The notes under the pieces are model-generated. The model had not been told where the DNA came from, made no database searches, and was given only the letters and a program-made list of their open reading frames with translations. DNA of 64,000 nucleotides from Paenibacillus sp. L3-i20. GTDB taxonomy: Bacteria > Bacillota > Bacilli > Paenibacillales > Paenibacillaceae. Position numbers and translations under genes: made by a program. Where the stretch lies: positions 2,717,636 through 2,781,635 of the forward strand of contig NZ_BQME02000001.1 in the NCBI RefSeq assembly GCF_022180385.2. The letters run 5' to 3'. This document shows positions 55,659-64,000 of the stretch, in pieces (positions within the stretch are counted from its first letter, which is position 1; every line of letters starts with the position of its first letter).

Positions 55659-56798
55659 ATGGTATTGCTGCGCAACAAGCTTCTATTAGCACTTGCTAGT
55701 TTGCTGATCGTTATGGTGTTCAGTGGTGTACACGCATCTGCTGCTATTCCGATTGGGGTAGTTGTTAATGGACTAAAAGTAACGTTTCCAGATACGCAGC
55801 CTTATTTGGACGCTAATAAGCGTACGATGGTTCCGATTCGCTTCGTTACGGAGCAGCTCGGTGCGACCTTGGATTGGCAAGGTGGAGGCAAGATGAAAAT
55901 TACATATGGAAAGACAAGTATTAGCTTGAAGCAGAAGGCAACAGAGGCTGTTGTGAATGGAAAAGCTTTGAAGCTTGAAACACCAGCTATCCAACTTAAA
56001 GGCAGGACGATGGTAGGTCTCCGCTTCGTAAGTGAAGCGCTTGGTACGAAGGTTACTTGGGATAGTGAGGCACAAACCGTTCACATTATGGATGCCGTAT
56101 TTGAGAAGAGCAAGCCTTTGCTAGACGCATGGGGAAGACTGATTCGAACGGACAAACAGCCCGGCAATGCAGGCGATTGGGCTTATACGCTCCAAGATAT
56201 TCCGAACATTGCGTATACGATGGACTATCGGAAGCTTTTGGATGAAGGCAGCTTGAGAACGACAGCATCGGAGCTATTTAAGGACGCTAACCTCAATCGA
56301 GAAAATTTGGACAAATGGGCGAATCGGATCAAACGTTATTATGATCTCGTTTTTTCGGTGGACTATCAATTGATAGATTCTTCAACTTGGTGGCAATCAT
56401 TCCAACCTTATATGAATAACAGCAGCATTGACAATACGACGCGCATTCAATATGCGGAATGGGTGAAGAAGAATAATATTCGCTTAGAAGGTTGGGCAGA
56501 ACCAGAGCCATCTATGACGTATAAGCAGGATGGAAAATATATGATGCGCACGAAAGTGAGATTTAGAGTATTGGAATCGGATGCCCTCTATGGCACTTTG
56601 CTAGATTCCTTCCAAGCATCTTATGAGATGAAGCTAAAAACGGGTGTTTGGTATTCCGGTTATGCGGATATTGTACTCTCCACCAACACATCGGGGGACT
56701 CATGGCCATATTACGGCGTCGATTATCATGACCATCTGTTCTTCACTCCAGTAGGGAATATTCAAGAGGAAGTAGGGGGTTCTATTGAAACAAATTAG
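55659..56798 (+). CDS. Secreted protein with copper-amine-oxidase N-terminal-type domain
   Basis: 379 residues. Signal peptide (about 1-29, ending SASAA-like HASAA). Then a Cu_amine_oxidN1 domain (about 33-140): VVVNGLKVTFPDTQPYLDANKRTMVPIRFVTEQLGATLDW-type pattern and the repeated TMVGLRFVSEALGTKVTWD with AVNGKAL-like hairpins. This domain is a cell-surface module in Paenibacillaceae and not a sign of oxidase activity. The C-terminal 240 residues are unrecognised. GGGAGG eight bases before ATG 55659; its stop overlaps the next start by 14 bases. Confidence 0.78.
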   Translation: MVLLRNKLLLALASLLIVMVFSGVHASAAIPIGVVVNGLKVTFPDTQPYLDANKRTMVPIRFVTEQLGATLDWQGGGKMKITYGKTSISLKQKATEAVVNGKALKLETPAIQLKGRTMVGLRFVSEALGTKVTWDSEAQTVHIMDAVFEKSKPLLDAWGRLIRTDKQPGNAGDWAYTLQDIPNIAYTMDYRKLLDEGSLRTTASELFKDANLNRENLDKWANRIKRYYDLVFSVDYQLIDSSTWWQSFQPYMNNSSIDNTTRIQYAEWVKKNNIRLEGWAEPEPSMTYKQDGKYMMRTKVRFRVLESDALYGTLLDSFQASYEMKLKTGVWYSGYADIVLSTNTSGDSWPYYGVDYHDHLFFTPVGNIQEEVGGSIETN

Positions 56799-59700
56799 AA
56801 AAGTGATGTTGTTATTAGTAATGTTAGCAGTAATCGCTAGTCCTCTTTCTCCACTTGCGGATGCACGAGTATCTATAAGTTTCCTGCCGTCGGGTGATTT
56901 GGAATTTACCGTTGTGGAATCATCACGTGCTTCCTCAGGTCTATATAAAGTGGTTGGCTGGGTTGCCAGCAAAAAAGCAGGCTGTGCAGATCCGAGACTC
57001 GAAGTGTGGGATCAACAGTGCAACCCGAAATTAAGTGGAGGTCCAACAGCAGAGTTTCGCACGTTCATAGCAGGAGAGCCAGTAACGATCAGAGGCAGAT
57101 CCTATACGACTTATACAGTGCCGAAAGTTGAGGTTGAGAAGCTGCTTCAAAAGGATGGATTTTCCGATGTGAGGGAGGGTCAAAACCTATATTTCTCTCC
57201 TATCTTTAAGCTGTATAAAAAAGATGCTGCTGGAGCCCTTTCGCCTCTTGGCGGAGAATTCAAAACGCTTCGGGATGTTATTGGAGCACAGGAATGGAAG
57301 GTGAAGAGCGGATTCCGCCAATACTATGATATTCCCGTTAAGTTCGCTAGTAAAAACCCGCTATATGTTGTTTATAAGGATGAGGATGGAGGCATATTGA
57401 CGCCTCCGAAGCTGATCGGTGAATATACAGCGGGTGCTTACCCTGGGCCGATCGTATTGGATCGTGTCCTTAATCGGAATGGGACCACACTGGAGCTAAC
57501 AGGATCTTGGATAGAACGCATAGGAGATGCAGAACCTCGTAGCCGGAGATTTGAGGTGGATGGCTCCATTACGACACGTAATGTGACAGTAGCTTATGGA
57601 GGAACAACGATCGTAGCCATCTATGATGGAGATGGAGCGAGAGTAGACGCTAAGTTTGTTGATGAGAGCGGAAAGAAGCTTATTGATGATGTACACGTCG
57701 GTAATTATCGTACTGGCGCTAAATCTACTTATAAATACGAAGAGAAGGTAGTAGTTGGAGAACATGTATATAGACTTGTTAAGAGCTATCAAACGAATAG
57801 AAGCGATAAAAATCGACGGTTCCTTGAGCAAACATCAGGTAAGGGGATGCTGCAACGACTGGTGGACGTCGAACAAGGAGGACATTTTTTCTGGGGTGTA
57901 TATCGGAAAACCGATGACCCTGCCGTAGCTGTAGATCTCTCACTTCATATCCCACATCATGTAGGAAGTACGCAGACAAATGTTACGGGAACGTTGGAAG
58001 TACTAGCGAATACGAATACTGAGCTTAAGGAATATGAAATTATTGGATTATCGAATGCTTATTACGTCAATGAAAAGCAGAAAAAAGGAACATTAAGCGG
58101 CAAAACTGGCAATCTAAGCATAGCGATTAATGTACCAGTTAATAGTGCAACCAAGACTATCACTGCGAAAATTAAGGTGTATAACAAAGAAGGAGAATTT
58201 GCGGAGGATAGCATCAATGAGACAATTGTAAAAAATGCGAGCGGCGGATCAAGTGACATGGATACTTCTCATAAAACAGTTCTTGAATCTGTAAATAGAG
58301 GCAGCGAGGAATTCGATGTATCTAAGGGCATACCTAGCAGCGAGAGCTTGTATGCGAATGTAACAAATGCGAAGGAATATTTGAATGAATTCCAATATAA
58401 ATCGGTGAATGGCAAGAAAACGTACAGTATTACCGTTAGGAAGAGTTATACGCCATTTTGGTACGAAACGGTAAATGTATGGGGGACGTGCGAAGAGAAA
58501 GATAGCAAAGGCAAAGTAACAAGAGAATACTCTTGTATCGTAGACACAGATGAGGAAAGACGAACAGGCTCCGCTCAAGTTTATAGTGAGACGTATGCCA
58601 TTGAAAGACCATTTAATTACTACGTAACAGATAAATTCGCATTGTATGGCATTGACCATGCTCGTATTAATAATGCCTCAATTTCTGGTGGTGGGGTGAA
58701 TATTAATCCAAGCGGATATTCACCGCCAACTAGAGATGTATGGCATGGCAGCTCAGAGTCAGACCATGTTAAAGACGCAAAAATTATTAGCAGCATCGTA
58801 ACTTTGCCCAGTGAGGAATATTATAGAGGAAGCAAGTCGGAATCTTCGTTTTATTCGGGATTTGAGTCTACGGCTGAAGCCCAAGTCGGTAATGTCTATG
58901 TAAGGAATGACAGAATTATTGTAAACAGTACAACCGTCATGAGCGATGCGTGGACAGAAGAGGAAGCTCCAGCACCTGGGGAAGTTCCTAAAGCGAAAAT
59001 AATAAACAACAACGTACTATACGTTCCTTCTATTCAAATTCCGGCTGCAACTAAAAATGCGGTATATCCTTCAACCGGAAATTTGAAGTACCGCTTGTTG
59101 GAAGGACTGTTCAGTCCTCCTGCTAAGGTAGATGTAACATTAGGACCTAATGCGGTAACCGTCCATACACCAGTTGTGAACGATTCGGTTATACCAGATT
59201 CGAACAGACCATTCGATCAGCGGATGGATACGTATATGAATGTGACGAAACCAATACTCGTTTTGGATCGACCATTCACGGTAGATTTTGACGAGACGGC
59301 GCCTCATTTGAGCATAAAAGGATATGGAAATAGAGATTACAGCGCATATATCGATAAGAAGAGAATTAAATTCCCATTCGATGTGTTCGAGGGAACAGGA
59401 ACGACGTTTTATCCAGCGTTAACGTGGATCGATATGCCTGTTGGCACACCGAGTATGACCTTCAAGCTGCCAACATGGGTAAGTGAAGGCGATTATGAGG
59501 TAACAACTCAAGCTTGGGCTATTAATAGACAGCCTGGCGAAACATGCCAAGCTGATTTGAACGGCAACCGTTCCATTCAGTGTGCTGAACGAAAAATAGA
59601 AGTAAGCGTGACAGGACGAATTCATAGTTTCAAAATTAATGATATAGGAGATTTCCGATTCGAAAATGTGTTCCGTCAATCTGCTGGATCACTTGCTCAT

Positions 59701-60627
59701 ACTGGAGTTGCTTACGTATCAGGCAATAAGGATGCTAATGGAGATCTAATACCGGGAATAGGCAGTAATTTGGTTCTGCCAGTGAGAAAAGGTTCTCATC
59801 CAACACAGAAAAATACTGTACCGCATAATGGTTATCCGATTCAGTACACAGTGAAGAGTATTGGCGACTATTGGGACAAGGGTGATGGTATCCGAGTTGA
59901 GCCTACCTTCTACTTCGTCTCCAAGGATGGCAAGCAGCGTCAAGTGGTGGATCTCTATTACGATACTGCCGGCGACAAGGATAAGATGATCAAGGTTGGA
60001 TCGAATGAGGATAAGCAACTCTATACAAGATCCTATGTTCTTCCTGCGCCAGAGCGGAATATTGTTGAGGCGGAGCTACGGTTCGCAGCAGAGTTTGAGC
60101 ATAACGAGATTATGACGCCAGCTCAGCGTCTACAGACGCCTTGGACAGCTTTTTACAAACAATATAAGGTTCGTGAGACAGCTATCGCCAAAGGGTATGA
60201 CATAAATATATTGTCGTACAAGGCTAGGACGCTCGTAGGACCAACGGTGTTGCCAACGGGTATTGATGCAACTGTGGCGAGACGAAGTGTACAGAAGTGG
60301 TACGGTGAATATAACGTTCCGATTGCTCCTTACATCCTGCCGAAGGGAACGAAGATTAACGATTTGTTGGAGAAGTACAAAGGAGTTCTAACAGGTCGTG
60401 AAAGTGAGTATCTCAAGGGCGGTTACATCTTAGTAAACTTCCAAATCTATATGGTTCGAGGCAATGATGAGAATCGTATGCTCGGCTATAAGACTACGAA
60501 TACCGATATGTGGAAGATTGAAGGTCAAACGACGAATTCAGGCGGATTTGCCTTCGAAAGCGGAGATATCATCCTGTTCGAATCCGATTTCTCAGCTCGT
60601 AATGACTTTGAAAGTGCAGGCAGATAA
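56785..60627 (+). CDS. Large secreted beta-rich protein (1280 aa), possible DUF5704-type adhesin
   Basis: A signal peptide (about 1-27, ending ADA) begins at TTG 56785 after AGTAGGGGG. The rest is Thr/Val/Tyr-rich beta sequence with repeated modules, among them a MucBP-like piece (VVYKDEDGGILTPPKLIG) and another (VDAKFVDESGKKLIDDVHVG). No anchor (LPxTG, SLH) is visible. It resembles proteins that annotation pipelines call DUF5704, but I cannot verify that. Being the largest product of the operon and coupled to its last gene, it is a candidate tip adhesin or secreted cargo. A terminator follows. Confidence 0.72.
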   Translation: MKQIRKVMLLLVMLAVIASPLSPLADARVSISFLPSGDLEFTVVESSRASSGLYKVVGWVASKKAGCADPRLEVWDQQCNPKLSGGPTAEFRTFIAGEPVTIRGRSYTTYTVPKVEVEKLLQKDGFSDVREGQNLYFSPIFKLYKKDAAGALSPLGGEFKTLRDVIGAQEWKVKSGFRQYYDIPVKFASKNPLYVVYKDEDGGILTPPKLIGEYTAGAYPGPIVLDRVLNRNGTTLELTGSWIERIGDAEPRSRRFEVDGSITTRNVTVAYGGTTIVAIYDGDGARVDAKFVDESGKKLIDDVHVGNYRTGAKSTYKYEEKVVVGEHVYRLVKSYQTNRSDKNRRFLEQTSGKGMLQRLVDVEQGGHFFWGVYRKTDDPAVAVDLSLHIPHHVGSTQTNVTGTLEVLANTNTELKEYEIIGLSNAYYVNEKQKKGTLSGKTGNLSIAINVPVNSATKTITAKIKVYNKEGEFAEDSINETIVKNASGGSSDMDTSHKTVLESVNRGSEEFDVSKGIPSSESLYANVTNAKEYLNEFQYKSVNGKKTYSITVRKSYTPFWYETVNVWGTCEEKDSKGKVTREYSCIVDTDEERRTGSAQVYSETYAIERPFNYYVTDKFALYGIDHARINNASISGGGVNINPSGYSPPTRDVWHGSSESDHVKDAKIISSIVTLPSEEYYRGSKSESSFYSGFESTAEAQVGNVYVRNDRIIVNSTTVMSDAWTEEEAPAPGEVPKAKIINNNVLYVPSIQIPAATKNAVYPSTGNLKYRLLEGLFSPPAKVDVTLGPNAVTVHTPVVNDSVIPDSNRPFDQRMDTYMNVTKPILVLDRPFTVDFDETAPHLSIKGYGNRDYSAYIDKKRIKFPFDVFEGTGTTFYPALTWIDMPVGTPSMTFKLPTWVSEGDYEVTTQAWAINRQPGETCQADLNGNRSIQCAERKIEVSVTGRIHSFKINDIGDFRFENVFRQSAGSLAHTGVAYVSGNKDANGDLIPGIGSNLVLPVRKGSHPTQKNTVPHNGYPIQYTVKSIGDYWDKGDGIRVEPTFYFVSKDGKQRQVVDLYYDTAGDKDKMIKVGSNEDKQLYTRSYVLPAPERNIVEAELRFAAEFEHNEIMTPAQRLQTPWTAFYKQYKVRETAIAKGYDINILSYKARTLVGPTVLPTGIDATVARRSVQKWYGEYNVPIAPYILPKGTKINDLLEKYKGVLTGRESEYLKGGYILVNFQIYMVRGNDENRMLGYKTTNTDMWKIEGQTTNSGGFAFESGDIILFESDFSARNDFESAGR

Positions 60628-60640
60628 ATGATTTAACACC

Positions 60641-60680
60641 GAGACGAACCCTGCATAATGTACGGGGTTCGTCTCTTTAT
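60641..60680 (+). terminator. Terminator of the Tad-like operon
   Basis: GAGACGAACCC / GGGTTCGTCTC with a 13-base loop, followed by TTTATATT. Confidence 0.88.
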
Positions 60681-60723
60681 ATTAGGGCAGCCAATGGGAG
60701 TTGGAAGAGGAGTGACAATACTG

Positions 60724-63700
60724 ATGCGGATGAAACGAACGATTATATATGTTGTTATATTTTGTTTACTGGCAACGATGACACCACCGCCACCACCTGC
60801 GAAAGCACAGGCGGCAAGTGCTGCTGCATTTACGGATATTAAAGGGCATTGGGCTCAGAAGACGATTCGGAAATGGCAAGAGAATGGCGATATCGAAGGT
60901 TATGAGGATGGTAGCTTTAAACCGAATCAATCGATTTCACGCGCGGAGTTTACAGCTCTAGTTAATCGGAAAATGAATCTGAATGTGCCTGTGTTTACAG
61001 CTGGATTCCGTGATGTGGAGAGTCAAGATTGGTTCTATCGGGATGTAGCTAACGCAAAGGCGGCGGGCTATATTCAGGGTTATAATGAAATGTTTTTCCC
61101 GAAAAAGACGATGTCCCGTCAAGAAGCGGCTGTCGTTGTACATAATTGGATGGAGAAGTGGAAACCAAAAAGGGGCGAATCTGAAGTAAACGTCGCCTTC
61201 CAAGATGTAACTCTATTTGCAGAATGGTCTAGTACTGCGATTACGCGTGCATCCCAATATAAGCTAATTGACGGATACACGGACGGTCTGTTCAAGCCGA
61301 AGAAGCCGATTACTAGAGCGGAAACGTTAGTTATCATAGATCGTTTGTCTTCTTTATATGACAAGGATGAAGCATTCAATACGACTGCTGACAACGTTCA
61401 ATATGAAGAGGTGGATTTTGCGGCTACGGATCATCCTCTTGTTCATATCACGTCACCAACCTATGCGAATGTATATGCACTTCGTGAGAATGTGGTGACG
61501 CTGTCGGGAAGCACTAATGCAACAACGTCCGACCGTTTGAGCTATGCAACGGATGATGGCAGGAATGGTGAACTAACGACAAAAGATGGGCAGTGGGAGC
61601 TGGCGAGTTTACAGCTTTTACAAGATGAAACAACCGTTACGATCACGCTTAAGGACGATGAAGGTCGTTCGATTAGTGACAAAATTACGATAAGGAAGGA
61701 TACATTGGCTCCGTCACTGCTGCTAACCAATGCACCTCCTGCGGGAACGGTTTATCGGAAGCAAGACGTGATTGATCTGGCAGGTACCGCCTCCGATAAT
61801 GTTCAGCTTGATCGCATTATATACATCAACCACTCCGAAGAAGAAGTGGTTGAGCGGACGGCGGAGGGACTGGAGAAGTGGTATATTGCAGGGCTTACAC
61901 TTGTTCCAGGTGTTAATAACATAACGATCAAAGCAATCGACTACGCAGGAAATGAAACATCACAAAGTCTGCAAGTAGCATACAACGAATCGGCAGTGTT
62001 AGCTGGTGAGCTGGAAGTGTCTAATCAAGTCGTATTCGTAGGTGAATCAGGTAAGTTGTTGTTCCATATTCCTGTTGAACAGTACTTAGACTCACAGTCT
62101 GAGGTAGCTCTAATGGAAGTTGCAGCTAATGGAAACGTCTCGCCCTTAGCTAAGTTGAACGACAATGGCAACCTGTATAGCGGAGATGACATCGATGGTG
62201 ACGGCATATACAGTACGCTACTAACCATTGATACGACTGAAGTTGGGGAGCTGAGATATAGAGCAGAACTAACTCATTCAGGTGAGAAGTCTACCAGCAA
62301 AGATATTGTTGTGCGTGTGGTGAAGCGCAGCTCAGATAAGGAACGCACTGCTTATATCGAGCTCATTAATGAACTACAGCAGCAAGAAGAAGGTAAGATG
62401 TCTGGAGATGAGATCGCAAGCTGGCTAAAGAATCAGCCGGATATAGCATCTACAGGTCTATCAAGTTCGGGCGGGAGCATCTGGTACAAGACGAAGCAAG
62501 GGTTAAGCGGAGCCGTATTGATCGGTGAGAGTGGGACAAAGGGAAGTCCAGTATCTGGTGGTTCTAAAGCTAATTTTGAGGACAAGCAGGTTGCTTCAAT
62601 CGCTTCGTCGCAGTCTACAACCCAATCAACTCAGTATTCAGCGGAGGATGGACAACCGCAATCTAGCAACGAGGATTATATCGCAAGCGCTAATATTTTG
62701 ATCGTATCACCTTTCGCAGCTAAAGGTCTGTCTTCAAAGGCATATGACGAGCTCGCAGAATCATTCAAAGATACGCGTCAGTTCAATGTGAATCATTTGA
62801 AAAATGAAGCAGCAACAGTGGAATCTTTCAAAGAGTTGTCCCGATATGGTGTCATCGTGTTCGATACACACGGCGAAAGAGTCGGCTCTGGTGACGAAGT
62901 GGTACAAGCGATTCTAACGGGTGAAAAGGTGACAGCTGCCAATCTAATGAAATATGAAGCAGATATGCAGACTGGGCTGCTCGTGGAAGTGAATGGTTTT
63001 TATGCGATTACTCCGAAGTTTCTAGAGACATATAACGATCTTCTACCCGGAAGTCTCGTATTTAACGCGAGTTGTCTAAGCTTGTCTGATGCAGGAGTTA
63101 CGCAGTCTTTTCTAGCATTAGGTGCAAAGTCATATTTCGGATATTCGGATTATATTAAAGTAGTGGATGATCAAGCCATCGTATCTGCATTTTTCCAAGC
63201 AATCATTGTAGATCAAGCAACGGTAGGTGCTGCTTACGAACAAATTAAACAATCCAATCTAGCTGGTCAAGAAATGTTTCAGATGATTGGATCAGGCGAC
63301 TTAACGCTGAAAACCCAGTTTTTGAGTACCTCTTTTGAAGAAGGAAAGGTTGCTCGCTTCGATACAAAGGGCGATGTTCGTGTCGTATCTAAAGTTGGTT
63401 CCATCTTACCTGCACACGGTGATTATATGGCGCTTATGAGTACAGGTATTGGCTCTGTTGAGAATAAAGACAGTAGCATGGAGCAGTTTGTAGAAATTCC
63501 AGCAGGCGTTAAGTCCATCACATTTGATTACAATATTATTTCGGAAGAACCAATGGAGTGGGTAGACAGCGATTACGACGATAAATTTAAAGTAACGATC
63601 GTTGATGGTAGTTCAGAAGATGTGACGCTTGCTGAGCAGTCGGTAAACCACAGTCAGTGGCGTGCTGTTCCAGATCTGAACCTTGATGGTGGCGATAATA

Positions 63701-64000
63701 CCGCCTATATGACAGGGTGGAAGCGAGTGAGTGCCGATGTTTCTGATTTCGCGGGAGAAGGTTCTGTTCGAATTCAATTTCAAGTATTGGACGAAGGGGA
63801 TGTGGAATACGATACCGTTGTGCTACTAGATGATGTGAAGATCTCTTATCTAGAAGCGATGGACGAGACGGATGAGGACTACGACGGGCTATCTGACGAG
63901 TTAGAGAGTCAAGGAATTAGAATAGGATATAACGGTAAGTATGTTGCGACCATTAAGCTTGATCCTGAAAATTGGGATACGGATAGAGATGGTTTGTCTG
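60724..64000 (+). CDS. SLH-anchored surface protein with caspase-like His/Cys domain (3' end outside window)
   Basis: Open from ATG 60724 (GAGGAG at 60707) to the last base: 1092 residues without a stop. After a signal peptide come three SLH repeats (about 36-79, 95-139, 159-205; FTDIKGHWAQKTI, FRDVESQDWFYRDVA, FQDVTLFAEWSSTAI), which bind the cell-wall polymer. Ig-like beta domains cover about 235-560. Residues about 655-800 look like a caspase/gingipain-fold peptidase: VIVFDTHGERVGSG (His 716) and VFNASCLSLSDAG (Cys 784), then FLALGAKSYFGYSD. A lectin-like beta domain (about 910-1040) and DxDxDG calcium repeats follow. The gene lies just after the Tad-like operon terminator, so it may be a client or processing enzyme of that system. 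Confidence 0.82.
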   Translation, partial: MRMKRTIIYVVIFCLLATMTPPPPPAKAQAASAAAFTDIKGHWAQKTIRKWQENGDIEGYEDGSFKPNQSISRAEFTALVNRKMNLNVPVFTAGFRDVESQDWFYRDVANAKAAGYIQGYNEMFFPKKTMSRQEAAVVVHNWMEKWKPKRGESEVNVAFQDVTLFAEWSSTAITRASQYKLIDGYTDGLFKPKKPITRAETLVIIDRLSSLYDKDEAFNTTADNVQYEEVDFAATDHPLVHITSPTYANVYALRENVVTLSGSTNATTSDRLSYATDDGRNGELTTKDGQWELASLQLLQDETTVTITLKDDEGRSISDKITIRKDTLAPSLLLTNAPPAGTVYRKQDVIDLAGTASDNVQLDRIIYINHSEEEVVERTAEGLEKWYIAGLTLVPGVNNITIKAIDYAGNETSQSLQVAYNESAVLAGELEVSNQVVFVGESGKLLFHIPVEQYLDSQSEVALMEVAANGNVSPLAKLNDNGNLYSGDDIDGDGIYSTLLTIDTTEVGELRYRAELTHSGEKSTSKDIVVRVVKRSSDKERTAYIELINELQQQEEGKMSGDEIASWLKNQPDIASTGLSSSGGSIWYKTKQGLSGAVLIGESGTKGSPVSGGSKANFEDKQVASIASSQSTTQSTQYSAEDGQPQSSNEDYIASANILIVSPFAAKGLSSKAYDELAESFKDTRQFNVNHLKNEAATVESFKELSRYGVIVFDTHGERVGSGDEVVQAILTGEKVTAANLMKYEADMQTGLLVEVNGFYAITPKFLETYNDLLPGSLVFNASCLSLSDAGVTQSFLALGAKSYFGYSDYIKVVDDQAIVSAFFQAIIVDQATVGAAYEQIKQSNLAGQEMFQMIGSGDLTLKTQFLSTSFEEGKVARFDTKGDVRVVSKVGSILPAHGDYMALMSTGIGSVENKDSSMEQFVEIPAGVKSITFDYNIISEEPMEWVDSDYDDKFKVTIVDGSSEDVTLAEQSVNHSQWRAVPDLNLDGGDNTAYMTGWKRVSADVSDFAGEGSVRIQFQVLDEGDVEYDTVVLLDDVKISYLEAMDETDEDYDGLSDELESQGIRIGYNGKYVATIKLDPENWDTDRDGLS

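Noticed and set aside
55659-56798. Copper amine oxidase enzyme
   Set aside because: Only the N-terminal substrate-independent domain is present; no topaquinone motif or catalytic domain is seen.

Overview
The window looks like a chromosomal segment from a low-GC, endospore-forming Gram-positive of the Paenibacillaceae (Paenibacillus/Cohnella type). The basis is the gene set: a sporulation-type mmg (methylcitrate) operon, exosporium-like collagen proteins, S-layer-homology and copper-amine-oxidase N-terminal domains, a YesM/YesN-type two-component pair inside a sugar ABC operon, and GGAGG ribosome binding sites with frequent GTG/TTG starts. No rRNA, tRNA, CRISPR, phage or intact transposon was seen.

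Layout. 1-1347: two FecCD-type siderophore permease genes (the first cut by the window edge). 1434-2984 (minus): remnant of an ABC transporter ATPase and an ATP-grasp ligase. 3826-5947: PadR regulator with an ABC-2 exporter. 6219-6623: DUF2809 membrane protein. 6793-13581: six-gene mmgABCDE-prpB operon (fatty acid/propionyl-CoA via the methylcitrate cycle). 13734-18321 (minus): short-chain dehydrogenase, MFS exporter, a membrane protein with a probable frameshift, and an arginine/lysine decarboxylase. 18570-21104: meso-diaminopimelate dehydrogenase and NADP glutamate dehydrogenase. 21785-25773: a GGDEF-EAL membrane protein overlapping a solute-binding lipoprotein gene. 25996-41642: collagen-like spore-surface protein, ROK protein, DUF1361 pair, a catabolite-repressed sugar ABC operon with its own histidine kinase/response regulator, then a cluster of small spore-surface-type proteins flanked by two glycosyltransferase-TPR proteins. 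41846-45783: DUF3221 lipoprotein, a truncated hydrolase remnant, an APH-family kinase, a GPH sugar symporter and an unknown small protein.

46248 to the right edge is the most unusual region: a tightly packed, largely overlapping operon that resembles a Tad/type IVc pilus machine but is strongly divergent. It holds a SAF (CpaB-like) membrane protein, an unknown 191-aa protein, a ParA/TadZ-like protein without the Walker A lysine, a membrane-anchored CpaF ATPase, one long TadB/TadC-like protein, two paralogous pseudopilin-like proteins and three further single-pass proteins. Secreted proteins follow: one with a copper-amine-oxidase N-terminal domain, one of 1280 aa, and, after a terminator, a very large SLH-anchored protein (incomplete) with a His/Cys caspase-like domain and Ca-binding repeats. 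I propose this as a monoderm surface-appendage or secretion system. No prepilin peptidase, secretin or canonical Flp pilin is visible in the window.

Two genes are clearly truncated remnants (ABC ATPase at 1434, alpha/beta hydrolase at 42332). One is probably disrupted by a one-base deletion at its fourth codon (16091-16821). Start codons are chosen from ribosome binding site position. Functions are from motif recognition by eye and no database search was run.
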